This document shows, piece by piece, positions 47,085 through 57,924 of a DNA stretch of 64,000 nt. How positions within the stretch are numbered: position 1 is the first letter of the stretch; every line of letters begins with the position of its first letter. Made by a program: the position numbers and the translations under genes. The DNA comes from Erythrophleum ivorense (taxonomy: Eukaryota > Streptophyta > Magnoliopsida > Fabales > Fabaceae): positions 186,001 through 250,000 of the forward strand of contig JAIUCV010000023.1 of the NCBI GenBank assembly GCA_026724425.1. The letters run 5' to 3'. The notes beneath the pieces are model-generated. The model worked only from the letters and a program-made list of their open reading frames with translations. It was not told the DNA's origin and searched no databases.

Positions 47085-47535
47085 TAAAAATTTTACCAAA
47101 AATGAATGGATAATAATAAAATTATGAATATTAATTACTTTTTAACAGTTTTTTTTATTTTATAACTTTTATTAAGAAAATATTGAACTTCATTAAAATT
47201 AGTCACATAGCTCAAATTTATACAAAATTAAGATTCACGTATTAAATATAGAGTTTTGGAGAATAATAGTTTGACAAAGATTCATGTGTAGCTTTTTTGA
47301 GTCTCCTTGTTGCGAATCCATGTAACAATCCTGTGGAACAAACGTTCCTGGTAAGACTATAAAATTTAAGGTTAGTAACTACACAAAAAGTAAAAATTAT
47401 AGAAGAATAATGAACATCAATCGAACCTATATGCCCTAAAAGTCATTTATAGGTAATCCATTAAGGGTATTGAGGTCGTATCTCAAGTTGGTTAGTTATG
47501 GTTATACTCTAAATCTCGAGTTCTAATTGGATCCT
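47085..47535. repeat. Direct repeat copy 2 (partner at 40,391-40,800)
   Basis: It matches the earlier copy in order, including 'aagaaaatattgaac', 'cacatagctcaaatttat', 'agattcatgtgtag', 'aaagtcattta' and 'ttaagggtattgagg'. The pair brackets 6.3 kb that includes the L1 remnant. Whether they are the two ends of one decayed element is not shown. Confidence 0.5.
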
Positions 47536-49094
47536 AGTTTTTACAAAATAGGCCTATAATTAGATGATTGAAGATTAAGAGGAATTATAATTTATCAATA
47601 AGTTATAAGATGTGGCATGATTTGGTTGCTCCCATGGCTTACGTGGTGCATTTATGGACTAATGAGCATATTCCATTAATGTAATAATCCAAATAAATTA
47701 AAGAAATTAATTAAAATAATTAATTTAGTCATAATCCAAAAAAAAGAAGAGAATTTGAGAATTTAAATAATTAAAGTTTAAAGCAATAATAATTTAATTA
47801 AAAGAATAATTTTAAGTAATAGATTTAAAATTTCAAAATGATTAAAATGTGTTAGGCAAAATAATTAAATTAAGCTCCAGTGCTGACATATTAAAGTCCG
47901 CAACCTCATAATCTAAGTTCAAACGGCGTGGCACTTGTGTCCTCCTTTCTTCTCTTTTTTTCTCTTTTTTGTTTTTGGTTGACCTGCGCAGTAGAGGTTC
48001 ATAGGGACCAAGAAGCAATTTTCAAAAATTTCCAATAGGTCCCTCTGATATTCTCTCCTTCGTTCCACGCGTTTCTTCCTGATCTGTGCGCTCTTACTGC
48101 ATCTCCTTCCTCTAAATGTTTCACTGTGTTTCTATTTTGAACTCATTACCTGACGCTTCTCTCATTCTTCTATTTGAGCAAGAGACCGAAAGTATCACTT
48201 CTTCCCCTTCTGATTCTTGTTCTACATTTCAGCCTTTTCGTTTTCTTTTTCTCTCGCTGACCGAAACCCTTCTTGGTTGCCAACGCCAGCTTTAGTTACT
48301 TCGTCCCTTTCTTATTCTTAATTGTCAAGCATTCCATTTCTTCATTCAAGCATTACCCTCTCGACCGATTAAGTTTTCAGTCAACCCGTGCTTGCAGATA
48401 GGTTGTTAAGCTGTGATTTTCGAATGTGTTCCTCTGTTCAGCATTCATGAGTTTTCCCCCTTGTTGATGTAAGATTTGTTTTGTGATAATTAGCTTTTAA
48501 CTTCCAACTTGTTTGCTTTTTCTGCTGTCGCTGGAAATTTTTTTGCATCAGCCCCAAATTATGTATTGAGTGTGGCGAGCGTGGGAAAGCTGAGGTTTTG
48601 GGACTTCTACCAATGTTGGTAAAAATCCATCCCTTGACTTCTTTCCTTCCTAATATTCAATGGTTCAGATCTTCATTTTTCCTCGTGTTCAAATTGTATG
48701 CCTCACCCTTTCAATTATGTTGTTTTAATGTTACTGCTCTTCGACTATGAAATGTTGACCGTGATTTCCATTTGACTTCCTTTTGGGCGCTGTGGTGTTA
48801 TGACTATAGTGCAAGCTTGACTTGCAACCACTTGGTGACTTGCCGTCCCTATAAGTGAACTTCCCTTAATATTTGTGACAAGAATTCAGTAAGTATTTGA
48901 AATTGTATATATTGATGCTTGATTCATACCACTAGGTCTCATATGGATGAGGGGTATAGGTTGCTATTTTCTGTTATGATCTCAGTAAAATAAACGATGG
49001 GTATGAATTGAATCAAAATGTCTTGTTTCCATGATGAATATGCTTGGGCAAATAAATATTGTCAATTTTGCTAACTTTATACTAAGAAGCAAGG
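47536..49094. other. Non-coding stretch, pyrimidine-rich in part
   Basis: No gene was recognised. A TGTAATAATCC at 47,680 resembles an LTR start but no matching end was found. 47,930-48,420 is C/T-rich, like a plant 5' leader or LTR interior, but no open frame follows. Confidence 0.45.
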
Positions 49095-49428
49095 TGTCAC
49101 AGGTTATTACCCTCTCCCCACAATGTCAACTTAGTAGGGTGTATAGTGCATCCGCTTATATGTCCAGGACTAACCCCAAGTCTATTTGATGTGGGCTCAT
49201 AACATATGCACTCACCCAATCCGTGACATTCTCATCATGAATGGCCTACCATTCTCATGGTAGAGTCGAACGTCATCCATCCTGACAGTGACTGTAGAGC
49301 CCGTTCTGAAATCACTTGTCACAGGGCCAATACCCTTTCTTCAAAAGGTCAACTTAGTGGGGGTGTGTAGCGCACCTGCTTATATGCCCAAGACCAATCC
49401 CAAATCTATCCGATGTGGGCTTGTGACA
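49095..49428 (-). mobile_element. Complete TRIM element with 110-112-bp LTRs
   Basis: Two direct repeats of 110 bp (49,095-49,204) and 112 bp (49,317-49,428) share 'tcaacttagt.gg', 'tgcttatatg' and 'gatgtgggct', and have TG...CA ends. Read on the minus strand the first LTR (49,317-49,428) starts TGTCACAAGCCCACATCGG and ends TGTGACA. It is followed at once by AGTGATTTCAGAAC, a decayed form of the AGTGGTATCAGAGC primer-binding site. The internal region is 112 bp and non-coding. The flanks share only AAGG on each side, so the target duplication is weak. A size of 334 bp fits terminal-repeat retrotransposons in miniature. Confidence 0.72.
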
Positions 49429-49556
49429 AAGGGCTAATAAAAACCTCAAAGCATCTATTGACACTAGTTAAGTTACCATCTTTGCCCTCTTTTGCAGTTG
49501 TAATTACTATCTAATGTTGTAATTAGCATGAAATTGGTGATGTCTTTTACTTCAGT

Positions 49557-52500
49557 TGTAACACCATACTTCTAGGACTCCATTCATACAATTCTCATGC
49601 CTCATCTTATGTTTGTTCTATGGAAACAATATAATGGCATAGGGAGTTATGAATTAAAATACATTTCTCTATAGGTAAAATTTTTCTTTTGGAGTCCCGT
49701 AGGCCATATGAAAGCATCTATCACGTTCTCATATTTAAACACATGAATATAACTCATTTCCATCATCAAATTTGGCCTACAACTCGTGGAAAGCAAAGAA
49801 GCACATAAAACCCATGTTTGCATTTTCGGCTAGAATGTCCTCTTTTCTATTATAAAGTTTGAAAAATCATAACTAAATCTAGAAAATTGAAATCATGCAA
49901 TCTTGATCATTTTGAAAATCTTGATATATCTACTTCATGTTAAAAATGTGTACAAGTCGTAACATACCAGACACAGAGCATTTGACATGTGAAATAGTCT
50001 AGAGGTCGGACTGGATCCTGATACTATCACAGTTTACTGATATAAACTTCAAAAATGTCTAATTAATTCTACAAAAATTCAATCCATGCAAATGATATCA
50101 ATCTGGAAATCTGTGGATGTCAACTAGAGAGGAAAAATATCTTTAGATCAGTTCATTAAGCCTAGCTCTCAAAAATTGATAGAACAATACTTCTGGTCAG
50201 GCAAGATGACTGATACTGGGTAGAAACTTCAAAAACTCATATCTTCCTCTCTTGACCTCCAAATTAGGTGCTTCTAGTTGGGACAAGTCACTGAAATTAC
50301 CTAGTTTCTCTGTATGAAATTTTATAGCAATTGGACATCATTTGAGGTTTGAGTGACAGAAAACATTTTTGGATCATTGTAACAGTACATTAGACCATTT
50401 TCATAAATTTTGTCAATTTTGAAAAATCATCAAATATTATGTAGAACTCCAAAAATTATGAACTTTATCTTCATAGAAAAATCTCAATGAGATCTAATTG
50501 CATGCCAAATTTCAAACCAAGACTAACTCATTTGGCCAAAAAGTGATATAGGGTTTCATATTAGTCAATTTTGGCTCTATATAGGGTACCAAAGTTATCA
50601 AATAGATTTCCCTTGGTCTTGGCACCTTTTGGGCAAGTCTAAAAGCACATTTGAGACTTAAATGAGCTGCCCAAATGGTTCCAAACCTCATGTATCTCAT
50701 TTTGGCCATTCAACCCACACTTATGCATATTTCCATCAAACTTCCATACTGCACACTTTGGCCTTACATACTCAAAATAAGTGCTATAGGTCATATATCA
50801 TTTTCATATATCTAAATATCACATAATAGTATATTTACACATGTCTTAGGGTTCATGGTGCATATATAACATCATATATATTATGAACCATCAATATGGT
50901 TCCAAAATAAGCCATATGATACATAAGCTTGTCAATCTTTGCTCTTTATGGTTGTTAGCTCCCTTCACTATAATTACTTAGTCCACCTAGCATTTTAGAT
51001 CATTGGAGAGGAGGGGATGAGATTCAAAGAATCCCAATAGCTCATCTCCCATTCATTCACACATAATATGTGCAAAGCAAGCTTTACAAATGTATGCATG
51101 GAGAAAATAAAAGCTATAGACATTATAAAAGCAAACTTAGCATAAGAACAACTTATACAAATCATTCAAGAGCTCACCAAGTGCTTGGATTGGCCTCACA
51201 CTTCTCCTTATGGATTTTGGACTTACCTCACCTATTTTTAAGCACTTTGGACTCAACCATACTCTTGGAAGCCCACATTGCTTTTGAGAGTCTCTTTGCT
51301 TTGTCTCAACCAAGCTCGAGGGTTCTTGGCTCATCCTCACCCAAGGGAAGAGTTCTTGGCCTCTCCACACTCAAGCAAACTCATACAAACATCATGGATT
51401 CATTTAAAACATAACATGCCATCAAGAGTCATGACATATGAAGGTATGCTAACATACTTTTCATAGCTTGAAAATACACATATACACATTCTAAAACAAG
51501 CTAAACATACATCCATGCATGAAAGAAGGTGGAGAGAGCTACCTTGTACAAATCTACACACTTTTCTCCTTAAATTTCCCTCATTTGCCTCGGTTATACA
51601 CCCACAAATTGGTAGAGATGGTTTCTCTTAGCCTAGATACAATTTATGGGAGCCAATTAGGTTCATGAAACACATTCTAAGACTACACAATTTGCTTAAA
51701 CCCTAGATTATTCTATAACCCTCATTATGGTCCATAAATGCACCTAATGAAGCAATACTCCTCAAATAAATTCTAAGCTCCATTCTTTCCTTTCAAATAT
51801 GATTCTTGACTCCTTTTAAGCCTCTTGGAGTTATCACACAATTAAAACAAGAAGCCTAACATTATGTTATTTCTTTAGGTCATAATATAGAACCTAAGGC
51901 ACCAAATCACTTTCTATGAGTTCTAAATTTTTTCCAAGGCCTCCCCTCATTTTTATTCATCAAATATGACTCAAGAGTGGCCTTAGAAAAATTTAAAACT
52001 CTCTCTAGCTAGGAGAACCCATCTAAGCTGAGGCTATGAAGTATATTGGGTTCCATAGAGCTTTCTTTGTTTTCTCAAGGGAAGAAGCATATGGGGGGCC
52101 TCTTAGGGATCTTGGGAGCTCATTTAAACTCTTACTTAGGCCTAGGGAGTATCATACAAAATCAGATTTTACAAGATGCAATTGAAACCCTAAAACTTGC
52201 ATCTTGAAATATAATAGTTTTTTTATAATTCCCTTTGCATATTCTTAATCTCCACAATCTTTTTCCTTAGATTCATGCTTGGTTCTGCCTAAAAATCATC
52301 TCCTCCTAGGATTTTCTCAAGTGGGGCGAAATGGTGGAGGAAGGCACCAAAAATAACAACCATAGGAAGAGAAATTACTTTGTTTCTTGCTTTTTCTCAC
52401 TTGAATCTTGTGTTCTTTGAGCTCCTCTCTTCAAATCCGAATTTTTCCCCTAATATCTCCCTTAAAACAAATTTATAAACTTCATTAAAACCATAGGAAA

Positions 52501-53289
52501 GAAAGGGTAATGGAGAAGGAGAGGTTTAGAAAGGAGAAAGCATGAAAAACTATAAAATTCCTTACCTTTTTCCTTACTTTTTCTGCTTTTTTCTTCTCCT
52601 CCATGGTGTGCCTAAGAGAGCTGGTGTTTTTTCTGGTTTTTAGGCAGAATGGGTCGTGCAAATGGAGGGGAAAAGAAATAAGAAACTTAAAGTGTGTTAA
52701 AAAAGATTCCACTTTCTCAAAAATTCCAATTTTGCCTTTCGTTTTTGGCATTTTCATTTCTCTTTCGTTTTAACTCCTTTTTGAGAACTGTCTTTTCTAT
52801 TATGAATTTTAGATTTCCAATTTAATAAAATGCCTTTGGAATCACTCAATTTGGAGCTAAAACCTTACCGAACGAACCGGTCAAAATTCAGGTTAACCGA
52901 CATTGGAAAACGTCCACCGGAGAGATTTTAACTGTCCCGAGGCTTTCCATGGTTTTCAAGGCCTCTGAGAACCCGAAGGAACTCAAAAATTTTGTTTCAA
53001 AAGCCCTCCTGTGTGAATTTCAAAAATTACCCGAAATTACGAAAATGCCATTACGTTTCGTAGGCTTTTCGAAAGAAATTGTTTCTTCATTCTAACTCTA
53101 TTTTTCTTTCTATCTGAGCCTGGGATTCTTATATTTAGGAGTCTAGAATGCTTCTCAAATTTTTTGAGACCTTAACTACATCATTTTGGGGGACTTGCTT
53201 TTATATCTGGTAAGTTTCGTTCGTTAACGGAAAAACTGAAAATTGCGTTTCTCACATTTTCTTTCGTTTTCAGAGAACCAGATATTACA
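49557..53289. mobile_element. Solo LTR, long-LTR family 1, copy 4
   Basis: A 3,733-bp unit with TGTAACACC at the left, GATATTACA at the right, and perfect TCAGT duplications at 49,552-49,556 and 53,290-53,294. It is colinear with copies 1 and 2: 'gattcaaagaatcccaatag' near 51,022, the 'cctcac' modules near 51,193-51,365, and 'ttcagagaaccagatattac' at the end. The frames at 50,512-50,709, 51,070-51,414 and 52,485-52,757 lie inside and are not supported. No internal domain is present. Confidence 0.87.
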
Positions 53290-53294
53290 TCAGT

Positions 53295-54376
53295 GCTATG
53301 CTTTGCTATGGAATTAACTTATATTGCCTTAAATCCTTTTAAGCTGATGAATTAAGAGTGAAACTAATTTTATAAATTTCAGTTGGGAACTAAGGTGATA
53401 AATTGAGTCGAATATAAACTATCTCATCAACTGATTAATAAACATAATAGTTGATATGTTTTATAAGAACTCGCGTGGGGATATTATTGTCCTAATGTAC
53501 TAATCATTACAAACCTATGTATTATAGTCCTTTCTGTTGTGAAGAATTGCAGGGTGAAGATGTATTAGTAAATAAAAGTAATAGCCATGGTATGTTTTTG
53601 CTAATTGAACCAACAATAATTGCAGATCTTAGGCGAATGCTATATCTTACCATAGATGTCCAATAGAGTATGGCAAGTTGTTGCCTCATAGGTTATATGG
53701 TTGGGCAACTAGGAATTTAATGAGATCAGTAAGTTTGAGAAATTAAAATATTCCAGCGATTCAACAAGGGTTCATGGACATACTAATTTTAGTTTTAAAA
53801 ACCTTCCTTATATTGATCATTGAATGGTTTCTGGTTGTTGTTCTTATATTAATGCCCATAAGATTCTAGGTGTATCATATCAAGTGTGGGTTAGGGAGTA
53901 GTGAATGCTTAGTACGCAAGCATGTTGATTTATATCATCGCAGACCTCCATGCAAACCAAAATAAATAGATAGATAAATAATACACTTAATTCTTAAAAT
54001 TGTAGTACTTTGATTTGGCTGTGATTGTACCCTTTTGTGTTATGATGATGATTGTTTTTTTTCCCTCATTGATCATGTGTATTTGCATCGATGTTAATAT
54101 ACAACCACTAATTGGGTTCCTAATTTTTCCCTCTCTCCTAATAAGAATTCCAAGTATTTGTATATTTGTTCATTGGTGTTGACTGACAATGACTTGCCTT
54201 ATTGGACCAAAATGATGATATTTTTTATGATGTTAATAGCATTTTGGGCTTATAGGTTGAAAGTTGGTACGAGAGGTAATATAGCAATTTAAAATAGTGA
54301 ATTGAATAAAATTTCATATGCATGAGAATAGATTATTCCATATTGTTGTATTTCTTGAGTGCTCTTTTATGTTCTT
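53295..54376. other. Non-coding stretch
   Basis: No gene, RNA or repeat was recognised. AT-rich with stops in every frame. Confidence 0.5.
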
Positions 54377-55085
54377 TGTAACATCTTGTAATTTAATTAC
54401 TTAATATTATAGAAAAAATAATTTAGTTTAGAGGTCTAATTGATTAATTAATTAATGAATTGAGATTTTAGAAAAGTGAAAGTTATTATGAATTTTTGAG
54501 AAAATTGATTAAATTGCTAATTCTTGAAGAAAATAAATTAAATTATGGGTTAAATAAATAATTTAAGTAATTTTATAATTTGCCGCTAGAAAATTAAATT
54601 AATACCATTTATCCTTATAATTTAATTTATATTTAAGTTAGAAATAATTTTAAACCCCAAACTACTTATTTCTTTTAGTTTTGGACCTACACCGAGCACC
54701 TTAAGCCTGGATATGGTAAAAGACACCTTAAGCTTGGATATGGTAAAAGACCCAAAGGCCATTCAACCCACAACCTAAAAACATTGCTTAAGCCCAACCC
54801 AACACTTAGCCTTCAGTCTTCATTCTTCTCTCAACTATGCACATGTCCAGAACATACCGAGGAAAGGGAAAGCTTTTAGGTTTCCATACTTTGCAAGCTT
54901 TTAACGATTTAATGAGATAGATTAGGCTCATGTGAGTGAAAGAAAAAAAAAACTTCTTTTATTCTTCTTTCTCTTCATTTTGATATTAACAACTCACAAT
55001 TTCATCGCTAGGTGCAAAACTGTAATGCTTGAAATTTGTTGATTTTAGAGTGATTTTGAGCAAATAAAGGAAGGAAAAGTTAAAC
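54377..55085. mobile_element. Possible left part of an old LTR-like repeat
   Basis: It begins TGTAACATCTTGTAATTTAA, like the start of the 57,925 LTR, and is interrupted at about 55,086 by the end of the LINE. The right part may be 61,351 onward, which resembles the interior of the 57,925 LTR. It contains a 27-bp perfect-but-one tandem repeat at 54,697-54,750 ('ctggatatggtaaaaga'). No target duplication was identified. Confidence 0.35.
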
Positions 55086-57919
55086 TAACTAATTAACTAA
55101 CAACAATAGGCCTTCTCCTATTAGGTGGGTCGATCACATGGATTAAACAACGTTATAAATTTCTATCATAAATTATGTCTTTAGTTAAATTATTTAAATT
55201 TAAATCTTTCTTAATCATTTTGCTTATAGTTTTTCGTGGTTTCCATCTACCACTAATTATTGGGTTACTCTTAATCTGATTTACTCTTATTATTGGGGTT
55301 TCTATAGGTCTTTTCCACACATGTCCAAATAATTTAAAATGCAATTCTACCATCTTTTCCGTAATAGGTGTAACTCTAACTTTCTCTCTAATGTATTCAT
55401 TGTTCTTTCTATCTTGTTTGGTATATCCACTCATTCAACACAATATTCTTATCTATACAACATTGATTTTATTCTCTTGTTAGCTTTTTAATGCCTAACA
55501 CTCAATCCCATACAACATTATCGATCTTATAGTTGTACAATAAAATTTACCTTTTAGTTTGAGCAGTATTCTTCTATCTGTAATAACACTCGAAGCATTT
55601 CTCTATTTCATCCATTCCGCTTGAATCTTATGATTTACATCTTCTTTAATTTTCTCATCCTATTATATGATAGACCCAAGATACCTAAATCAAATGACTT
55701 GTGGTATGGTATATTCTCTGATTTTCACTTCTATGCTAGAATTAGTATACCTATTACTAAAGTTACATTTTATATATTCTATTTTACTTCTACTTAAATG
55801 AAATCTGTGTGTTTTCAAAGTTAGTCCTTGTATATCTAGCTTCTCATTTATTTCCTCTCCCGACTCTTCAACTAGAGCTATATTATTTGTAAAGAGCATG
55901 CACTATGATACTAGCTCTTGAATTTGTTCATTAAGCACATCTAAGACTAAAGTAAAAAGATAAAAGTTCAAAGTTTACTCATGATCTAGGCTAATAGTTA
56001 TTGAAAATTTTTTGACGAGCCCACTTTATGTTCTTACACTAGTTATAACCCTATCATATATATCTTGAATTACTCGAATATAAAGTAATATGGACTCTTT
56101 TTTTCTAAAATATTTCACAAAATATCTCTTGGCACCCTATTATATACTTTTTCTAAATCAATTAACACCATATACAAGTTTTTTTAGTTTGTTCGATATT
56201 TCTATATTAATCTTTGTAGCAAGTACATCACTTCCATGGTCAACTTATTAGGCATAAAACCAAATTGATTCTCTATAACTTGAGGCTTTTGTTTTAATTT
56301 CCGCTCAATAATCATCTCCCATAACTTCATAATATGGCTTATGAGTTTAATTCCTCTATAATTTGCATAGTTTTGTATGCCTCTCTTATTTTTATAAATA
56401 GGAATTAAAGTATTTTTCTTCTACTCGTCTAGCATTCTCTTGGATCTCAAAATTTTATTAAATAATTTTGTGAGCTAATTTATACTTTTTACTTCTAAGC
56501 CCTTCCACACTTTAATAGGTATATTATCTGGTCTTGCTATTCTACCATTCTCTATCCTCTTTAAAATTTCTTTTATCTCTAACTCTCAAATCTTACGATA
56601 AAAGGTATAATTTTAATCTTGCTCTATGGTGTCTAACCTATCTGAGTGTCATGAGATCTCGCCTCCTTCATTAAATAGCCCATGGAAATAGTACTTCCAT
56701 TTTTTCTTAATATCCTACTCTATGGATAGAACTCTCTCTTTTTCATCCTTAATACATTTCACTTGGTCAACATCTCTTGTATTTCTTTCTTTACTTTTAA
56801 TAAGCTTATGAATACTTCTTTCCTCATCTTTAATATCTAAGGATTAATATAACTTATTAAATGTCTTAACTCTCGCTTACTCACCACCTTCTCAATGTCT
56901 TTCTTAGCTACTTTATATTTTTTTTTCTAATTTTTCTCACTTTTACAAAAAGATCATGCGTTATAATATTCTTTTTTAGCTTTAACCTTATCTTGTACGC
57001 TTGTATCCTACCACCAAGATTCTTTATCCCTAGGTTCAATCCTTTTAATTCCCCAAGTATCTCTTTTGCAACTTTCTTAATCTTTTTAGCTATCTTGTCC
57101 TACGTATCATTAGTATTTCCTTGTGTCTCCCATGATCTTTCTTTGAAAATCTTTTTCTGCAAAATATTTTCTTTATCACCTTTCAATTGCTACCACTTTA
57201 TCCTTGACACCATCTCTTGACCTTTGCTCTTTACTCTCTTCTTAATTCGAACATCCATTACTAAGATCCTATGTTGTGTAGTCAAACTCTCTCCAAGTAT
57301 AACTTTATAATCTATGAAAAACTTTCTATCCACTTTTCTTATTAGAAAAAAATCAATTTGAGAGCATGTTCTCTCGCTTTTATATGTGATTAGATGCTCT
57401 TCACGCTTCTTAAAATAAGTATTAGCTATAGTAAAATCAAATGCTAATGAGAAGTCTTACCTTCTGCATTTGCTTATCCTAAACCATATCTCCCATGTGA
57501 ACCCTCGTAACTTGTAGATATACTCTCCACATGACCATTAAGATACCTTCCTATGAGAATCGTTTCCCCTAAAGGTATTCCCTGAACTAAACCTTCTAAG
57601 TCCTCCTAAAACTTTATTTTATAATACTCTTCTAACCCTACTTGTGGTGTATAAGCACTAATAACATTAAAAGTTTCTCTTTTTACTATAAATTCTAATG
57701 CTATAATTCTGTCTCTTAATCTTTTTACATTAACTATAAGATTTTTTCAAGACTTATCCATTATTATACATATCTCATTTCTAGATTGAGTCTTACTAAT
57801 GTATTAACGCTTAAAACCTAAGATGTCTAATTCTTTCGCTTTTTCTCCTACCCATTTAGTTTCTTGCGAGCATATAAAATTAATTTTTCTCCTAATAATG
57901 GTATCCACTATTGCCATTA
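55086..57919 (-). pseudogene. RTE-type LINE ORF remnant, main part
   Basis: Minus-strand remnants of a plant RTE-like LINE with endonuclease and reverse transcriptase, read from right to left. The endonuclease N-terminus with CSQETKWVGEK is near 57,850-57,885, the RT motif with DLEKVYNRVPRDI near 56,140, and the RT catalytic motif at 55,882-55,893, reading FTNN where FADD is expected. Next comes the LSRSKIEYIKCNFS block near 55,755-55,800, then the C-terminal GYTKQDRKNNEYIREKV, LFGHVWKRP and GRWKPRK segments (55,153-55,434). It ends in a (TTG)-like 3' tail near 55,100. Frames are short and broken throughout, and the polymerase site is lost. The N-terminal end of the endonuclease continues at 61,031 beyond a nested LTR. 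Confidence 0.82.
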
Positions 57920-57924
57920 ATTTA

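Noticed and set aside
47680..47700. LTR start TGTAATAATCC
   Set aside because: No matching CA end followed by ATTAA could be found, so no element can be delimited.
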